A stretch of 64,000 nucleotides of DNA from Asterias amurensis (GCF_032118995.1 NC_092661.1:17335506-17399505), one strand, 5' to 3'. Positions 21,626-33,720 are shown, counted from the first letter of the stretch. Translations and numbers: made by a program. The notes: generated by a model from the letters alone, not told the origin.

Positions 21626-24600
21626 ATGTTCAAGAAAAAACCTACGGAGAAAGGTAAGAATTACTCCTAGAACTATTTCGGTTTCGTCCGGCTATCGTCT
21701 CCCGTTAGGCGTTAACGGGAGACGATAGACGGGAGACGTTGGTTGGTATTTTATTGAATATTTAGAAGCTAGGGGTAGTAGGCCTATATGGCCGGCACAA
21801 AAAATAAAATAAAAAGCTCATTCAATTACTATCGAACAAATTTAATTCCATTTTTGTCCCAAGACAATGGCTACTTGATAGAATCCGGAAATATCTCAAG
21901 GCATAACAGTAAAACTACCCACCCCCTTGAATGAAGCACAAACACTTCAAAACAATCTGTTTTAACCCTATTTCAGAACAGCAAATGTTTGGTTTCAGGA
22001 GTTAAAAAAAACAATCTGTTATATTTTCTCTCTAATGTAGACCGTTAGCTTTATCAGAACTTATTTCTGTCTGCAGACAATCTATACAAAAATTCCATTT
22101 TCACTTAATTTTTTATATTTTTTTTCCGAATTGGCACACCATAGAATGCCAAATAGCAACCACATCACGTGATCCATCTGACTTAAAGAGAATGAAACTC
22201 AATCTAGCAGATTTTGTTACGAAATTTAGAGGTTGGATGATTTTTCTTAGGCTCATTTAATTGTGGCATAATAGTACAGACCGTAAGTAAACAGTGGAGC
22301 TTCTGTCACCGGGGGAGCTTGCACAGTCTCGCAGTAAACGAGAATCAAAGTTTGGTTTCAAAAACATATAAGGGTCGATAACATATGATGCTACGATACT
22401 TAATTTTTATATAAATACTAGGCCTAAATAAGTTATTTTAATAATAAATTAGACATAATAAAACTGATAGTACTATGGACCTGGAGGTACCTCCATGGTA
22501 ATTTATGTACCATGGAGTTAGTAATGTTTATACCATGGAGATAGAATCCTCCATGGTTATACCGTGGAGGTAGAAAAAGACTACCTCCATGGTTAAAATA
22601 CAAACAACCCTTCCCTGACTAGGTTAGGCAGTGTTAGGTTGCATGAGTTGCTAGCTAGTACTAAGTACTTATAAAATAGAAACTAGAAGGCTCCCCTGTG
22701 AGCCTTCTAGTTAGGTGAGCTTCATGCAGCTTCATTCAGCTTCTAGTTATGAAGGGATTTTGAAGATTCTGATTAAAGACAGTGGATACTATTGGTAATT
22801 GTCAAAGACAAATCTTCTCACTTGGTGTATCTCAACATATGCATAAAATAACAAACCTGTGAAAATTTGAGCTCAATTGGTCGTCGGAGTTGGGAGATAA
22901 ATATGTAAATATGAAAGAAAAAAACACCCTTGTCACACGAAATTGTGTGCTTTCAGATGCTTGATTTCGAGACCTCAAATGGTAAACTTGAGGTCTCGAA
23001 ATAAATTCGTGGAAAATTACTTCTTTCTCAAAAACTACGTCACTTCAAAAGGAGCCGTTTCTCACAATGTTTTTTAACTATCAACAACTCCCTATTACTC
23101 ATTACCAAATGAGGTTTTATGCTGATATTTATTTTGAGTAATTACTAAAAGTGTCCACTGCCTTTAAAGATATAAAGCACCTGATTTTAGTTTTTAGCCC
23201 TGGAAGCGAAGACCTAACAGGTCTTTATCACAGGAAAATGCAACCGCTTTTAATTACATGTTTTTTAATGAGTGAAAAAGCAGTGGTTTGGTTTCTACAG
23301 TTTCCTGTTTACAGGCTGCGTTGGTCAGATGTGAAAACATTTATCTGAGTGAAACTCTAAGAGTGCTTCATCCGTCCTGTAGGCCTATTGCCACCGACTC
23401 TCTTTATCACCAAGAACAGGAAAACACTTTTTGTAAAAAAAAGTCTTTAATGAGTGAAAAAGCTGTAGTTTGGTTTCGTCGGCGATGTGATTCCATCAGC
23501 GATGTGAAAACATTTACCTGAGAGGATCCGTCCTGTATTGCCACCCACTCTCTTTATTGTTTATCAACAAGAACAGGAAAACACTTTTTGTAAATAAAAA
23601 AAAGTGTTTAATAGCTTGGACCAGTCTCAAAAGTTGAGACTACTCTTTATAGTTGGGACCAGTCAATAATAGTTTGGACCAGTCAATAATAGTTTGGACC
23701 AATCAATAATAGTTGAAGTATCAGAGCAGATCAGGCAGCATGATGATGGCAGTCTTATCATTAAGGCCTGTATGGAGCAAGTGTACTTAAAGGCAGTGTA
23801 TACTATTGGTAATTACTCAAAATAATTGTTAGCATAAAACCATACTTGGTGATGAGTAATGGGGAGAGGTTGATGGTATAAAACATTGTGAGAAACAGCT
23901 CCCTCTGAAGTGACATAGTTTTCGAGAAAGGAGTAATTTTTCATGGATTTGATTTTGAGACCTCAGATTTAGAATTTGGGATCTCCCAATCAACCATCTA
24001 AACTTCGTGTGACAAGTGTTTTGTTTTCTTTCATTATTATCTCTCAACTTCGACTACCAATCGAGCTCAAATTTTCACAGGTTTGTTATTTTATGCATAT
24101 GTTGAGATACACCAAGAGAGAAGACCGGTCTTTGACAACTACCAATAGTGTCCAGTGTCTTTATTGAATCTCATTTGGTTATTTTGTTTGCTTGGTTTTT
24201 TTTTTCAGAGGTGATGAGGCAAGTTGACAGGGATCTGAAGAATACACAGCGAGGTTTGGACAGGGACAGAGCTAAGCTGGAAAGGGAGGAGCAAAAGATT
24301 GTTAGTATTTACACCTCTTCTTAAAACTAACACACACACACAGGCATAAATCTTTTTCAAAGTCAAACTATACCTAAGTTATGTTTATTACTTCTAGAGA
24401 TTAACAGACAGTCAAGTTAACCATCATTCATAATACCTCAGACTGTTTCGCTATTCCTATTGGTGTAGAGCGCGTCACGTAGGGGTGTTTAAACCTTTGA
24501 TAATGACTAGTGTTTTTTATAACCGGTTGTGAGCAGATACTCCACGCTAGTCTTGGTGCAAGACATTTCTTGTTACGGGGGATGCGGGCACTGTCGGTAA

Positions 24601-27600
24601 GTTGGCTGCGCTGTGTGTGAAAGGAAAAGGAGAACGTGTTGCACCAAGACTATACGTGCACGAACGCAACCGGAAACTGTCGAAAATAGGCATCTCAGTC
24701 ATAACAATGCAACACACGGACGCGGTACGTACAGAGCTAAAGCACATCAGAAACGGATAAGGTTTACAGAGTTTTTTACTTTATTTCGCATTTTGAACAA
24801 AAAGGCATATATGAATAGGAGTAGAAGAGTAGTGACTTGTTCTTTCAACACAGGGTCGTTGTCGTGTGATAAAGGCCCGAGCCAAAGGCGAGGGTCTTTA
24901 TCACACGGCATTGACCCTGCAAGGTTTTTAAACGGCCGTGAAAGATCTCGTCGCTACACTTTTATTCCCTTATTATCTTTGAAAAAAATTACTTATTTTT
25001 CTCCCCTTACAGACCCTTGAAATTAAAAAAGCTGCTAAGCAAGGTAACAAACAGGTAAGCACATTTTGAAGACGTTTTGATTAAAGAGTATTTGCATGTG
25101 TAGGGCCTGATTTTCATTAGGTTTATCGCAATTCAGAAACGCACTGCATTGTGGGAAGGAATATGGGGCGGTTACTATGCAGTTTGTACGACTCGCGCAT
25201 GCAACATCTATACCTTTGTGTGGGTTCAACAGTGCCCTCTCTTGATATTTTGCCATTCGCGATGAACCTTATGTTTGACAATTTTTCTGATGCATGTGTT
25301 TGATGTAATTCAAGTTAATACGCCTTTAAGGGCTTGAAGTACCCTGTTGTCGGCTGGCCAGAGTCAAGTGAGTTTCACAATGGCAGGTGACCTCACATTA
25401 ATGTCTGTCGAGCCACTTTCACTCCACTGCAAGAGGAAAGCCTCTTTACCAATTCTCCATTTCATTCTACCCTGCGCTGTCTGTTGCCAAGCAATGCCCC
25501 TTTATGTTCTTAGTTCGTCTCTCCATCCTTTGTTTTGTCGCCCTCTTTTTCCTGTCCTGTTTCTTTGAGTCCAGTTGGTTGTTTTGCGTGCCCACCTGTT
25601 GTCATACCTCCTAGCTAGGTGACTTGCCAACACCCACCTCTTGAGTTTAATTGTCTTAATTATATCCAGCACTCTTGATTTCTTTCATAGATCCTCATTT
25701 GCCACCCTGTCCTAATTTGTTCTCCTATCATTATCCCTTCCATAGCCCTCTTTGTCACCCTAAAGGCCCGGTCACACAGGCCCCGATAACGAGAACGATA
25801 AAAATGCACGCCCTCGATTGGTTGAATGAGCGTGGGCGTATTCTGCGTGGAGCATTTCACCCAGTCGAGGGCGTGCATTTTTATTGTTCTTGTTATCGTT
25901 CTCGTTATCGGGGCCTGTGTGACCGGGCCTTAAGTTTTTTCTATAGTCATTTGGTGATCGTCCATGTCTCAGCACCGTACGATAGGACAGGTATTATGCA
26001 CTGATCGAATACCTGTCTTTTCAGGGATACAGGAAGGGCGTGGTCTCGAAAGATGTAGCTCAGTGTGCCAAACTTCACCCATCCTAACTGGATTCTTGTC
26101 TTTATTTCATCTCCTGTTTCGTTGTTGACGGTGATCTTCTTACCCAGATAGATGTAGTTGTCTACTAACTTGCATTAATAATAATACCGAAATATGCTGT
26201 GTTTACCAATACAGGCTGCTACAGTTCTAGCCAAACAGTTGGTCAACCTCAGGAAACAAAAGACAAGAATGTATGGAGCCAGTGCAAGGGTGTCGTCCGT
26301 CAATACACAGGCAAAGGTATGCAATGTAGGACTAGGCAAGAGTGTAGACATGAATTTAAACTTTTTTATCAAACTGTGGTATTTGGCCGAGCGGTCATAA
26401 GCACAGAACTCAAGCTCTGCAGTTTCTGATCAGCAGAGTGTGGGTTCAAGTCCCAGTCTTTACATTTAATAATAATAATCCTAATAACCAGTTTTTATGT
26501 AGCGCTTTTCACACCTGAAGGGCGTCTCAAAGCACTTCCAACATTATTACCCCTGGTCACTGGGCCTGAATCACTCCTTAAACCATCTCAGCTCCCTGGT
26601 GGGGAGTATGCAGCCTGTGCAACATTAATATGCGCTACTCAGCTAAATCAATCACAAGAACCATCTCTGCCCTAACAGGTACCCATTTACCCCTGGGTGG
26701 AGAGAAGCAATTATAGTTAAGTGGCACTTACTCAAAATAACTGTTAGCATAAAAACTTACTTGGTTACAAGCAATGGAGAGCTGTTGATAGTATAAAACA
26801 TTGGGAGAAACGGCTCCCTCTGAAGTAACGTAGTTTTCGGGAAAAAGTAATTTGCCACTTAAATATTTCACAAATTTGATTTTGAGATCTCAGAATTAGA
26901 TTTTGAGGTCCCAAAATCAAGCATCTGAAAGCACACAACTTTGTGTGACAAGGGTGTTGTTGGGTGCTGGACGGTCTATCTTAAGAACCGTTCAGACACA
27001 CAGAGTTGAACTCGATTGGGTTGAACCGCGAGTGAAACCGACTGTAGTACTGTGTCTCAACGAAATAGTGTTCTGACCTTCTATGTACAGCGCCTTTGAG
27101 CAACTCATTGGATACACCACACTTTATAACTTCTTATTCCTTTTGAAGTGCAGCCTTCAAATCAGGATTGAAAATAGTTGCAAAGCCAGACACACCAGGG
27201 CGATCTGCGCGATGCCCACAGCATTCCCTTAAAAGGAGTTGTTTACGCGAGGGCAGTGGAGGGCTCTACCATTTTATAGCTGGAGGGGTGTTGTGTTGAA
27301 AGAAATCATTTTACAATTATAATTTTTGCATTTATTTTACTTTTTGACCAAAAAGTGATGATGTTTTTGACCGAAAAGGTAGTTATGAATGGGAATCAAT
27401 GTGTGTTGAATCGGTTTTCAACTTGTGGTTTAAACCCACCGAGGCCTGGTTCTTGATAATTTACATCAACTTCGTCTCGGTAAATTATCAAGAACCAGGC
27501 CTCGTTGGGATTAAACCACTAGTTGAAAACCTCTTCACCACACATTGATTCCCTTATTTATTCACCAGTTGTGGTTTATTTAATCTGTTAAAGTTGTATA

Positions 27601-30600
27601 TTATACTCCGTTCTTATTTCAGACTATGCAGTCAAATAAAGCCATGGCAACAGCTATGGGAAACACAACGAAGGTAAGCACTTATCAAATTGTGAAATCG
27701 TTAAAGGAACACGTTGCCTTGGATCGCTAGAGTTGATCTTTGAAAAGCGTTTGTAACCGTTTGTTATAAAATGCATATGATTAGAAAGATATTTTAAAAG
27801 TAGAATATAATTATCCACACTAGTATCACTCGAAATTGCATGGTTTTCCTTTTACCTCATCGACTAACACGATCGGCCATTTATGACTCCCATAAATGGC
27901 CGACTGTGTTAGTTCGCAAAGTAAAAGGAAAACCACGCAATTTCGAGGCAAACTTGTGTGGATCATTGTATTCCTACTTTTAAGTCATCTTTCTAACCAA
28001 ATGCATTTTATAACAAATGGTTACAAATGCTTTTCAAAGACAAACTCAACCGATCCAAAGCAACGTGTTCCTGTAAATCCAAACCATACAAACCGCATCG
28101 GCCGTGGAGCCGGCTGGACAGTCCAGGAGGATTCAGCAATATTTCGGGGAAGATAGATAATCAGTTTGGGTGACTTCAACGGCCGGAAGACATTTTCACT
28201 GGTCTCGGGTCAGTGGGCCACTGTTAATTTCTACCCCATACATGTATAGGTTATTGTTTGTATTAGCGCCTTGTGGGCTTTATATGATTGCATTATTATT
28301 GTTAATAATTATTGTTGTCTTCAGGCAATGAGTGCAATGAACAAACATGTCAGCCCAGAGAAGATGATGCAAGATATGAAGAAATTCCAGATGGAATCGG
28401 ACAAGATGGAAATGAAAGAAGAACTCAGTAAGTAGTACTACTAATATTAATAGTGGCTGCTTATACAGCGAGCATCTCATCACTCAGTGTCGCTCAAGGC
28501 ACTTTAAAGGCAGTGGACACTTAATTACTCAAAATAACTTTTTGCATAAAAACTTACTTGGTAACCAGTAACGGGGAGAGTTTGATAGTATAAAACGTTG
28601 TGAGAAACGGCTCCCTCTGAAGTAACGTATTTTTCGAGAAAGAAGTAATTTGCCACAAATTTAATCTCGAGACCTCAGAATTAGATTTTGAGGTCACGAA
28701 ATCAAGCATCTGAAAGCACACAACTTCGTGTGACCATGGTGTTTTAATCTCGCAACTTCGACGACCAATTGAGCTCAAGACAGGTTTGTTATTTTATGCA
28801 TATGTTGAGATACAGCAAGTGAGAAGACTGGTCTTTGACAATTACCAAAAGTGTACAGTGTCTTTAAGATTGATTTGTTGCAAATGCATATTATTATTAT
28901 CATTTATGACACCATGCTGGATGCTGGTTGTCATGTAAAAATCTGTGAACATTAAAATGTTACCAATGCTGTTCACACTCTTTAGACTTGCCCACAAATG
29001 TAACTTTGTAACTTCAGTGATTAGATTACTGAAAAGTAAAACATTTATTATTTCATAAAACGATTGTCTCCTGACAATGACTAGAGCAAGCTAGTCGAAA
29101 TGTTGAGACCAAATTCCGAACTGACTCTGCGGCAGTACAGTTATTACGATCCTATAAGCTAAAGTAGTAGTCCAGTCAATTTCTATACCATGCGCCCTGG
29201 TAATAGTTATAAAGCAGGACAGTTCTTTTCAGAACTGAGAAGTCTCCCGAACCTCCGATTTTCTACTCCCTGGCAGTAGAATAAAGCAAGACAGTTTCCT
29301 AAGAACAACTCTACCTGGCAAGTAGATATACATACATGGTGTTACCGCAAACCAATATATAAAGATGTTATTATATATGGGATTTGAGGCATTGCATGTT
29401 GAGGTACATGTATAACATTGCATTTGATTATAATAACTATAGTTTTCTATGTATTTTTTTATGGATTGGTAATTTTTAGTGTGTATTTTGTAGTGTGTAT
29501 TTAAGTAAAAACATGTTTTTAGACACGCAAAACCAAAATGCATTTCACTGTATGTTTTACGTATGTTTTTGGTATATTGTTGGTACACCTACATGTGTTC
29601 GTCTGTCATTGTTGTCCCTTGTCTTTGTCTTTGTTTGTCTTATTACATGCAGTGTTAGTCTGTCCATAGGCTTAGGGTCTAAGGCCAAGGCTTCACACAC
29701 TCCTAAGTTTTGCCCTTTTGAATAGTTAATAATGTTGGCTACTGTTTATAACTTTCATTGCTAATATTTATGAAACACGAATGATGTATTATGTGAGGGC
29801 AATACCAAAGAAAATGTTTTATTGAACTGATCGATCCATGAGACTCCGCCCACGGCGCACGTGTGGGCAAGAACACGTGAGCCTCTCTGCTATTACCATT
29901 CTGCACAACTCTGCCAGGCGCGCCAAGCATACGCTCATGCATGTCGGACTTTATAGTGTCATACCTTTAGTTGTGCAATGGGTTGTGATTGGTCAATACG
30001 CAATGGGGCGAAGCTTAATGGATCGGTCTATTGAATGTGACAATCAAACATAAAGAATAATATTATTTTCTTCTCCTCAGTGGATGACACCTTAGATGCC
30101 ATGTTTGAAGAATCAGGAGATGAGGAAGAGCAAGATGCCATTGTCAATCAGGTCCTCGATGAGATTGGTATCGAGGTATCAGGAAAGGTAAGACGCTTTA
30201 TATTAGGTTGCGGGAATTTAGGCAATTGCCTACATGGCCCCTGGTCATTGCCTGAAGGCCAAGTCACACTGCAGCCAAAACGATAACGATCACGACGCAA
30301 AGAGAACGCATTCTATTGGTTGAAATGCTCCACTCAGAATACGGCCACGCTCATTCAACCAATCGAGGGCGTGCATTGTTAACATTCTCGTTATTGAGAC
30401 CTGTGTGACCGGGCCTTGTGCCCTGAACTCTTTCCTAGTAACTCCTTCCTCAAAGAGTAGAGTGCAGGTGCCAGACCTAGTCTGGCTTGACTCAAAAAAT
30501 ATATGCCACTGATACAGTTGCACATACTCTGGTTGAGGCATACATTAAAGTTCGCGACAAAAGAGTTTTAATAAAAGATTGGAATTTGTGGTGGTTTTTG

Positions 30601-31063
30601 TTTTGTTTTATAAAACATAAATATTTTATTGTTATCTTGGATATGATTGCACATGTTAGCTTCTGAAAACTGAACACAGTAAGTATTTTGAGTAGCATAT
30701 TGTAAACTCTCTTTGTGGCCCTTTAATAATATTAATTTAATAATTTATTATTTATTTGTTTATATAGCGCATGTTCTAATATAATTTTGACCAAAATGCA
30801 AGAAAATATACACTATAAAAATATACCCGTACGTGCTATTACACACATTAAAATGAATAAAGGAAAACAGCGATAACTTAACTTATTAGCAATTTGTTTT
30901 ACTGTTTTTATATAGACACCATATCACAACCTTGTTTTCTTTTTCTTCATTACAGTTATCAGATGCACCTACTGCCTCACAACGGCTACCAGCGAGCAGC
31001 GAAAGTTCAAAGGACGCCGATCGAGATATAGAGGCGCAATTAGCAAGGCTTTTAAAAAATTAG
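21626..31063 (+). CDS. CHMP2B: Charged multivesicular body protein 2B (ESCRT-III)
   Basis: Eight exons join in frame: 21626-21653, 24209-24300, 25013-25054, 26215-26316, 27623-27673, 28325-28427, 30081-30187 and 30956-31063, giving 210 residues (human CHMP2B has 213). Recognised from memory of the family: N-terminal MFKKKPTEKEVMRQVDRDL, then LEIKKAAKQGNKQAA and VLAKQLVNLRKQKTR in the basic alpha1-alpha2 hairpin, DDTLDAMFE, and NQVLDEIGIEVSGK. The C-terminus DIEAQLARLLKN fits an MIT-interacting motif (MIM1) that recruits VPS4. The protein polymerises with CHMP4/CHMP3 on endosomal and other membranes for budding and scission. The basic half and acidic half needed for autoinhibition are both intact, and no frame break was seen. 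An upstream in-frame ATG at 21452 would add 58 unrelated residues; 21626 was chosen because it matches the family N-terminus. CHMP2A is less likely because the KQKTR and IGIEVSGK signatures are 2B-like. Introns are full of MITEs. Confidence 0.93.
21659..21735. mobile_element. Half copy of palindromic MITE at the CHMP2B exon 1 donor
   Basis: ATTACTCCTAGAACT begins 6 bp after the exon 1 boundary and runs to CTATCGTCTCCCGT plus an inverted GGGAGACGATAG. It matches one arm of 63619-63707. Confidence 0.7.
22471..22600. repeat. Cluster of CCATGGAGGTA palindromes in CHMP2B intron 1
   Basis: At least five direct or inverted ACCATGGAG/CTCCATGGT motifs lie within 130 bp, including GAGGTACCTCCATGG and ACCTCCATGGTTA, spaced about 18-32 bp apart. 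No known element is recognised. Confidence 0.75.
22773..23167 (-). mobile_element. MITE family M1, full copy (CHMP2B intron 1)
   Basis: TTAAAGACAGTGGATACTAT to GTGTCCACTGCCTTTAA, with TTAA at both ends. Confidence 0.85.
23634..23715 (+). repeat. Short tandem repeat, ~21-bp unit
   Basis: About three units with the core GACCAGTCAATAATAGTTTG in CHMP2B intron 1. Just upstream, two diverged copies of a region with GTGAAAACATTTA and ACTCTCTTTAT (23270-23610) form a larger duplication. Confidence 0.7.
23787..24163 (+). mobile_element. MITE family M1, full copy, next to CHMP2B exon 2
   Basis: TTAAAGGCAGTGTATACTAT to GTGTCCAGTGTCTTTA. It ends about 45 bp before exon 2, so it contributes to the upstream part of the acceptor region. 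Confidence 0.85.
24851..24929. repeat. Hairpin element in CHMP2B intron 2
   Basis: CAGGGTC...GTCGTGTGATAAAG pairs with CTTTATCACACGGC...GACCCTG. The arms are about 30 bp around GCCCGAGCCAAAGGCGAGGG. Confidence 0.8.
25763..25932. mobile_element. Palindromic MITE, AAGGCCCGGTCACACAGG ends
   Basis: Near-perfect inverted repeat: AAGGCCCGGTCACACAGG and CCTGTGTGACCGGGCCTT. Inner arms contain CGATAACGAGAACGATAA and CACGCCCTCGA. A diverged copy is at 30255-30418. Both are in CHMP2B introns. Confidence 0.85.
26375..26729. mobile_element. tRNA-derived SINE head next to inverted SINE tail
   Basis: The head at 26380-26460 has the A-box TTGGCCGAGCGG and B-box GTGGGTTCAAGTCCC. From 26469 the same family's tail is inverted (TTATGTAGCGCTTTTCACAC, TTACCCCTGGGTGGAGAGAA). 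The tail's reverse complement matches 55550-55797. Confidence 0.7.
26730..26955 (+). mobile_element. MITE family M1, partial, joined to the SINE tail
   Basis: ACTCAAAATAACTGTTAGCA through TGAAAGCACACAACTTTGTG matches M1. The terminal ~25 bp are lost at the SINE junction and the far end is lost near 26955. Confidence 0.8.
26956..27390. other. Intron 4 sequence with no recognised element
   Basis: Single-copy-looking CHMP2B intron between an M1 fragment and a palindromic MITE; nothing further was recognised. Confidence 0.4.
27391..27553. mobile_element. Palindromic MITE, GGGAATCAATGTGTG ends
   Basis: GGGAATCAATGTGTGTTGAA pairs with TTCACCACACATTGATTCCC. Inner arms include GCCTGGTTCTTGATAATTTA and its complement. 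A half copy is at 19333-19440. It lies just before CHMP2B exon 5. Confidence 0.85.
27701..28076. mobile_element. MITE family M3, full palindromic copy
   Basis: TTAAAGGAACACGTTGCCTT to AAGCAACGTGTTCCTGTAA. The arms pair over about 170 bp around GGCCATTTATGACTCCC. It starts 28 bp after CHMP2B exon 5. Confidence 0.85.
28504..28867 (+). mobile_element. MITE family M1, full copy (CHMP2B intron 6)
   Basis: TTAAAGGCAGTGGACACTTA to GTGTACAGTGTCTTTAA. A small deletion near the left end removes the TTGGTA portion. Confidence 0.85.
29065..29160 (+). mobile_element. Penelope-like element fragment
   Basis: GACAATGACTAGAGCAAGC followed by TAGTCGAAATGTTGAGACC resembles the terminal sequence typical of Penelope-like retroelements. 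It is a short old fragment with no coding capacity. Confidence 0.45.
29166..29823. other. CHMP2B intron 6, mostly unassigned
   Basis: Contains a GGTGTTACCGCAAACC repeat fragment (about 29270-29410), which is the inverse of 12225-12297. The rest is AT-rich with no recognised feature. Confidence 0.45.
29824..30036. mobile_element. MITE with GATCCATGAGACTCCGCCC ends, second copy
   Basis: Matches 17471-17662 in opposite orientation, including GGTTGTGATTGGTCAATACG and GCATGTCGGAC. It ends about 45 bp before CHMP2B exon 7. Confidence 0.75.
30255..30418. mobile_element. Diverged copy of the AAGGCCCGGTCACACAGG palindrome
   Basis: CCAAGTCACACTGCAGCC to CCTGTGTGACCGGGCCTT, sharing the CACGCTCATTCAACCAATCG core with 25763-25932. 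Confidence 0.75.
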
Positions 31064-31159
31064 CACCTTGGATCGTGCAAGTCTTGCATTTATTCAGTTC
31101 GATTATAAAGCTTGGGGTCTGTTAAAGTGTGCAAATTGTTTCCTTCTTTTGCGGTAGTA

Positions 31160-31800
31160 CTCACACTTGGTACTTGGTACTTGTACTTGCTACTTGTGCT
31201 TGAGTAGTACTCAAAGTCTTACTTTTATTAGACTTGTACTCCGCTCACAAAATACTCAACTGAAAGATAAACTATACTCGAAGGGTGTGGGACTCGTCTG
31301 TTGGTACTTGGCTGTTGGAATTGGTACTCATTTGTTGGACTTGGTACTCAGATGTTTGACTTGGTACTCAGATGTTGGACTTGGTACTTGGCTGTTGGAC
31401 TTGGTACTCATCTGTTGGACTTGGTACTCAGATGTTGGAATTGGTACTCGGATGTTGGACTTGGTACTTATCTGTTGGAATTGGTATGCATCTGTTGGAA
31501 TTGGTACTCAGATGTTTGAATTGGTACTCATCTGTTGGAATTGATACTCATCTGTTGGACTTGGTACCTGGATAATGGACTTGGTACTCATCTGTTGGAC
31601 TTGGTACTCAGGTGTTGGAATTGGTACTCATCTGTTGGAATTGGTACTCATCTGTTGGAATTGATACTCATCTGCTGGAATTGGTACTCATCTGTTGGAC
31701 TTGGTACTTGGCTGTTGGAATTGGTACTGGATATCAGAATACTTGGTACTCGGATACTTGTACTTGTACTCAATGGCCCAAGTTCTCATACTCAAGTACT
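31160..31800 (+). repeat. 20-bp minisatellite downstream of CHMP2B
   Basis: About 22 units with the core TTGGTACTCATCTGTTGGAA in the main block (31301-31740), and degenerate TACTTG units on both sides. It starts about 100 bp after the stop codon and so probably lies in the 3' UTR. Open frames through it (for example GTHLLELVL repeats) follow from the simple repeat. Confidence 0.95.
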
Positions 31801-32124
31801 AACCAGCCATCCTACTTGGCAGTATTTGATTCTTGACTGAACAATACTTTGATGACAACACTTTTTCATTCACACATGTTAAAACACGCTGCAAAAACTG
31901 TGAAAGACCAGAATTCGCACTAGGTGTAACCCCAACACATCATCCCATGAAATTATACGAAAAAGATATTTTGGAATTGAGTATTCAGTTTGAATACTTG
32001 CAAGATTTGTACTGGTAACTGTACAAACATATTTTATTATGGGTAGTTTATCTGTGAATACTGCTTGTATATATACATAAGTATGAGTTTTGATGTATGA
32101 GATATTAGAAGAGATGTTAAATTT
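31801..32124. other. Downstream of CHMP2B, no gene recognised
   Basis: AT-rich; probably 3' UTR or flank. No clear AATAAA was found between the stop codon and 32.3 kb outside mobile elements, so the mRNA end is undetermined. Confidence 0.35.
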
Positions 32125-32315
32125 GCATCAGGGATAAAGAATATTCATTTTTGTTTTACCCATACAGATGGTATGACACTGCTCTAGAATTGCAAAGGTC
32201 GTGGGTTCGAATCCCACCCGAGTAATATGCCTGTGATTTGTTTTTTCACAGAACTCGAGAAAGTATACTAATACACATCAATGTATATGGGTAAAACCAA
32301 AATTAATATATTATA
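32125..32315 (+). mobile_element. tRNA-derived SINE, uninterrupted body
   Basis: GTGGGTTCGAATCCCACCCG is an intact B box. It is followed by TTTTTTCACAGAACTCGAGA and ACACATCAATGTATATGGGT. It is the empty-site counterpart of 17438-17745. Confidence 0.7.
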
Positions 32316-32383
32316 AGAGATTGACTGAATGATGGGGTTGAATTAGATCTGCTCCATGTTCTGACACCCATGTTTTGATGACC

Positions 32384-32766
32384 CTAAAGACACTGGACAC
32401 TATTGGTAACTGTCAATGACCAGTCTTCTCACTCGCTGTATCTCAACACAGGTACAAAATAACAAACCTGTGAAAATTTTGACTCAATTAGTTGTTGAAG
32501 TTGCAAGAGAACAATAAAAGGAAAAAAAACACTCTTGTTGCACAAAATATTGTGCTTTCAGATGCATAATAAAAGGCTTCAGGTCTCATGTCTTTTATGA
32601 TTTGAGTGACAAATAACCTCTCTCTCAAAAACTATGTTACTTCAGAGGGAGCCGTTTCTCACAATGTTTTATACTATCAACAGCTGTCCATTGCTCATCA
32701 CCAAAGTAAGTGTTTATGCTAAACATTATTTTGAGTAATTACTAAATGGCGTCCAGTGCCTCAAAT
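32384..32766 (-). mobile_element. MITE family M1, full copy, first of an inverted pair
   Basis: TAAAGACACTGGACACTATT to GGCGTCCAGTGCCTCAAATT. The next M1 copy begins at once in opposite orientation. Confidence 0.85.
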
Positions 32767-33147
32767 TAGCAGTGGACACTATTGGTAACTACTCAAAATA
32801 ATAATTAGCATGAAACCTTACTTGGTAACAAGCAATGGAGAGCTGTTGATAGTATAGAACATTGTGAGAAACGGCTCCCTCTGAAGTAACGTAGCTTTTG
32901 ATAAAGAAGTTATTTTCCACGTGCTTGATTTTGAGACCTCAAAACAATATTTTGAGGTCTAAAAATCAAGCATCTGAAAGCAAACAACTTCGTGTGACAA
33001 GTTTTTTTCTTTTTTCGTTATTATCTCGCAACTTCCACAACCAATTGAGCTCAAATTTTCACATGTTTGTTATTTTATGCACATGTTGAGATACACCAAG
33101 TGAGAATACTGGTCTTTGACAATTACCAATAGTGTCTAATGTCTTAA
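32767..33147 (+). mobile_element. MITE family M1, full copy, second of an inverted pair
   Basis: AGCAGTGGACACTATTGGTA to GTGTCTAATGTCTTAA; the centre has AGACCTCAAAACA with an inverted TTTTGAGGTCT. Confidence 0.85.
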
Positions 33148-33720
33148 GGCACATGCTTGTCTACATGACCATTAATCTTCAAACTCTCTCCTATTCCTTG
33201 GACTTCCTACGATTGATTAGCAGGTTTGTGATTCCTTGAGAACAAATCTTCATTAAGATTTTGAAATTAAATATGTTATGTTTTGTGGTGAAAGTAATTG
33301 CCTTTGAATTTAATAGGAGGGAATTCAATTAGCACTGACGATGAAACATGTTAATTACATTCATTGCATAGTTCCGTCTTATATTTTGATAACTTTAGAA
33401 AAGGGTGAAATTAATGTCCGTGCACAAACACAGTTTTGTGGAATTAGTAATTTATTGAATATATTGTGCTGTCTCCAGGACCAGCCTGTTGGAGGGCGCA
33501 CAAAAGTAAAAATATATCATAAAACAATTAACACAGAAGAAGTAGAATTGATGTATTTTAAGTTTTGTTTATGTCTAGATATTATATAAAAATATCATAA
33601 TTTTGCTATTAAAATGAGAAATTCAGAAACCATTATCGTCATCATCTAGGTTATATATAAATATCTAGTTTTGCACTCATAATTAACATGTACTATTTTG
33701 AAACCATATACATAGGCATC
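33148..33720. other. AT-rich intergenic DNA, nothing recognised
   Basis: No gene-like or repeat-like structure was identified. A weak open frame at 33341-33589 has no recognisable domain. Confidence 0.4.

Noticed and set aside
31167-31840. Overlapping open frames with GTHLLELVL-type repeats after CHMP2B
   Set aside because: By-products of the 20-bp minisatellite; three frames are open at once and none has a recognisable domain.
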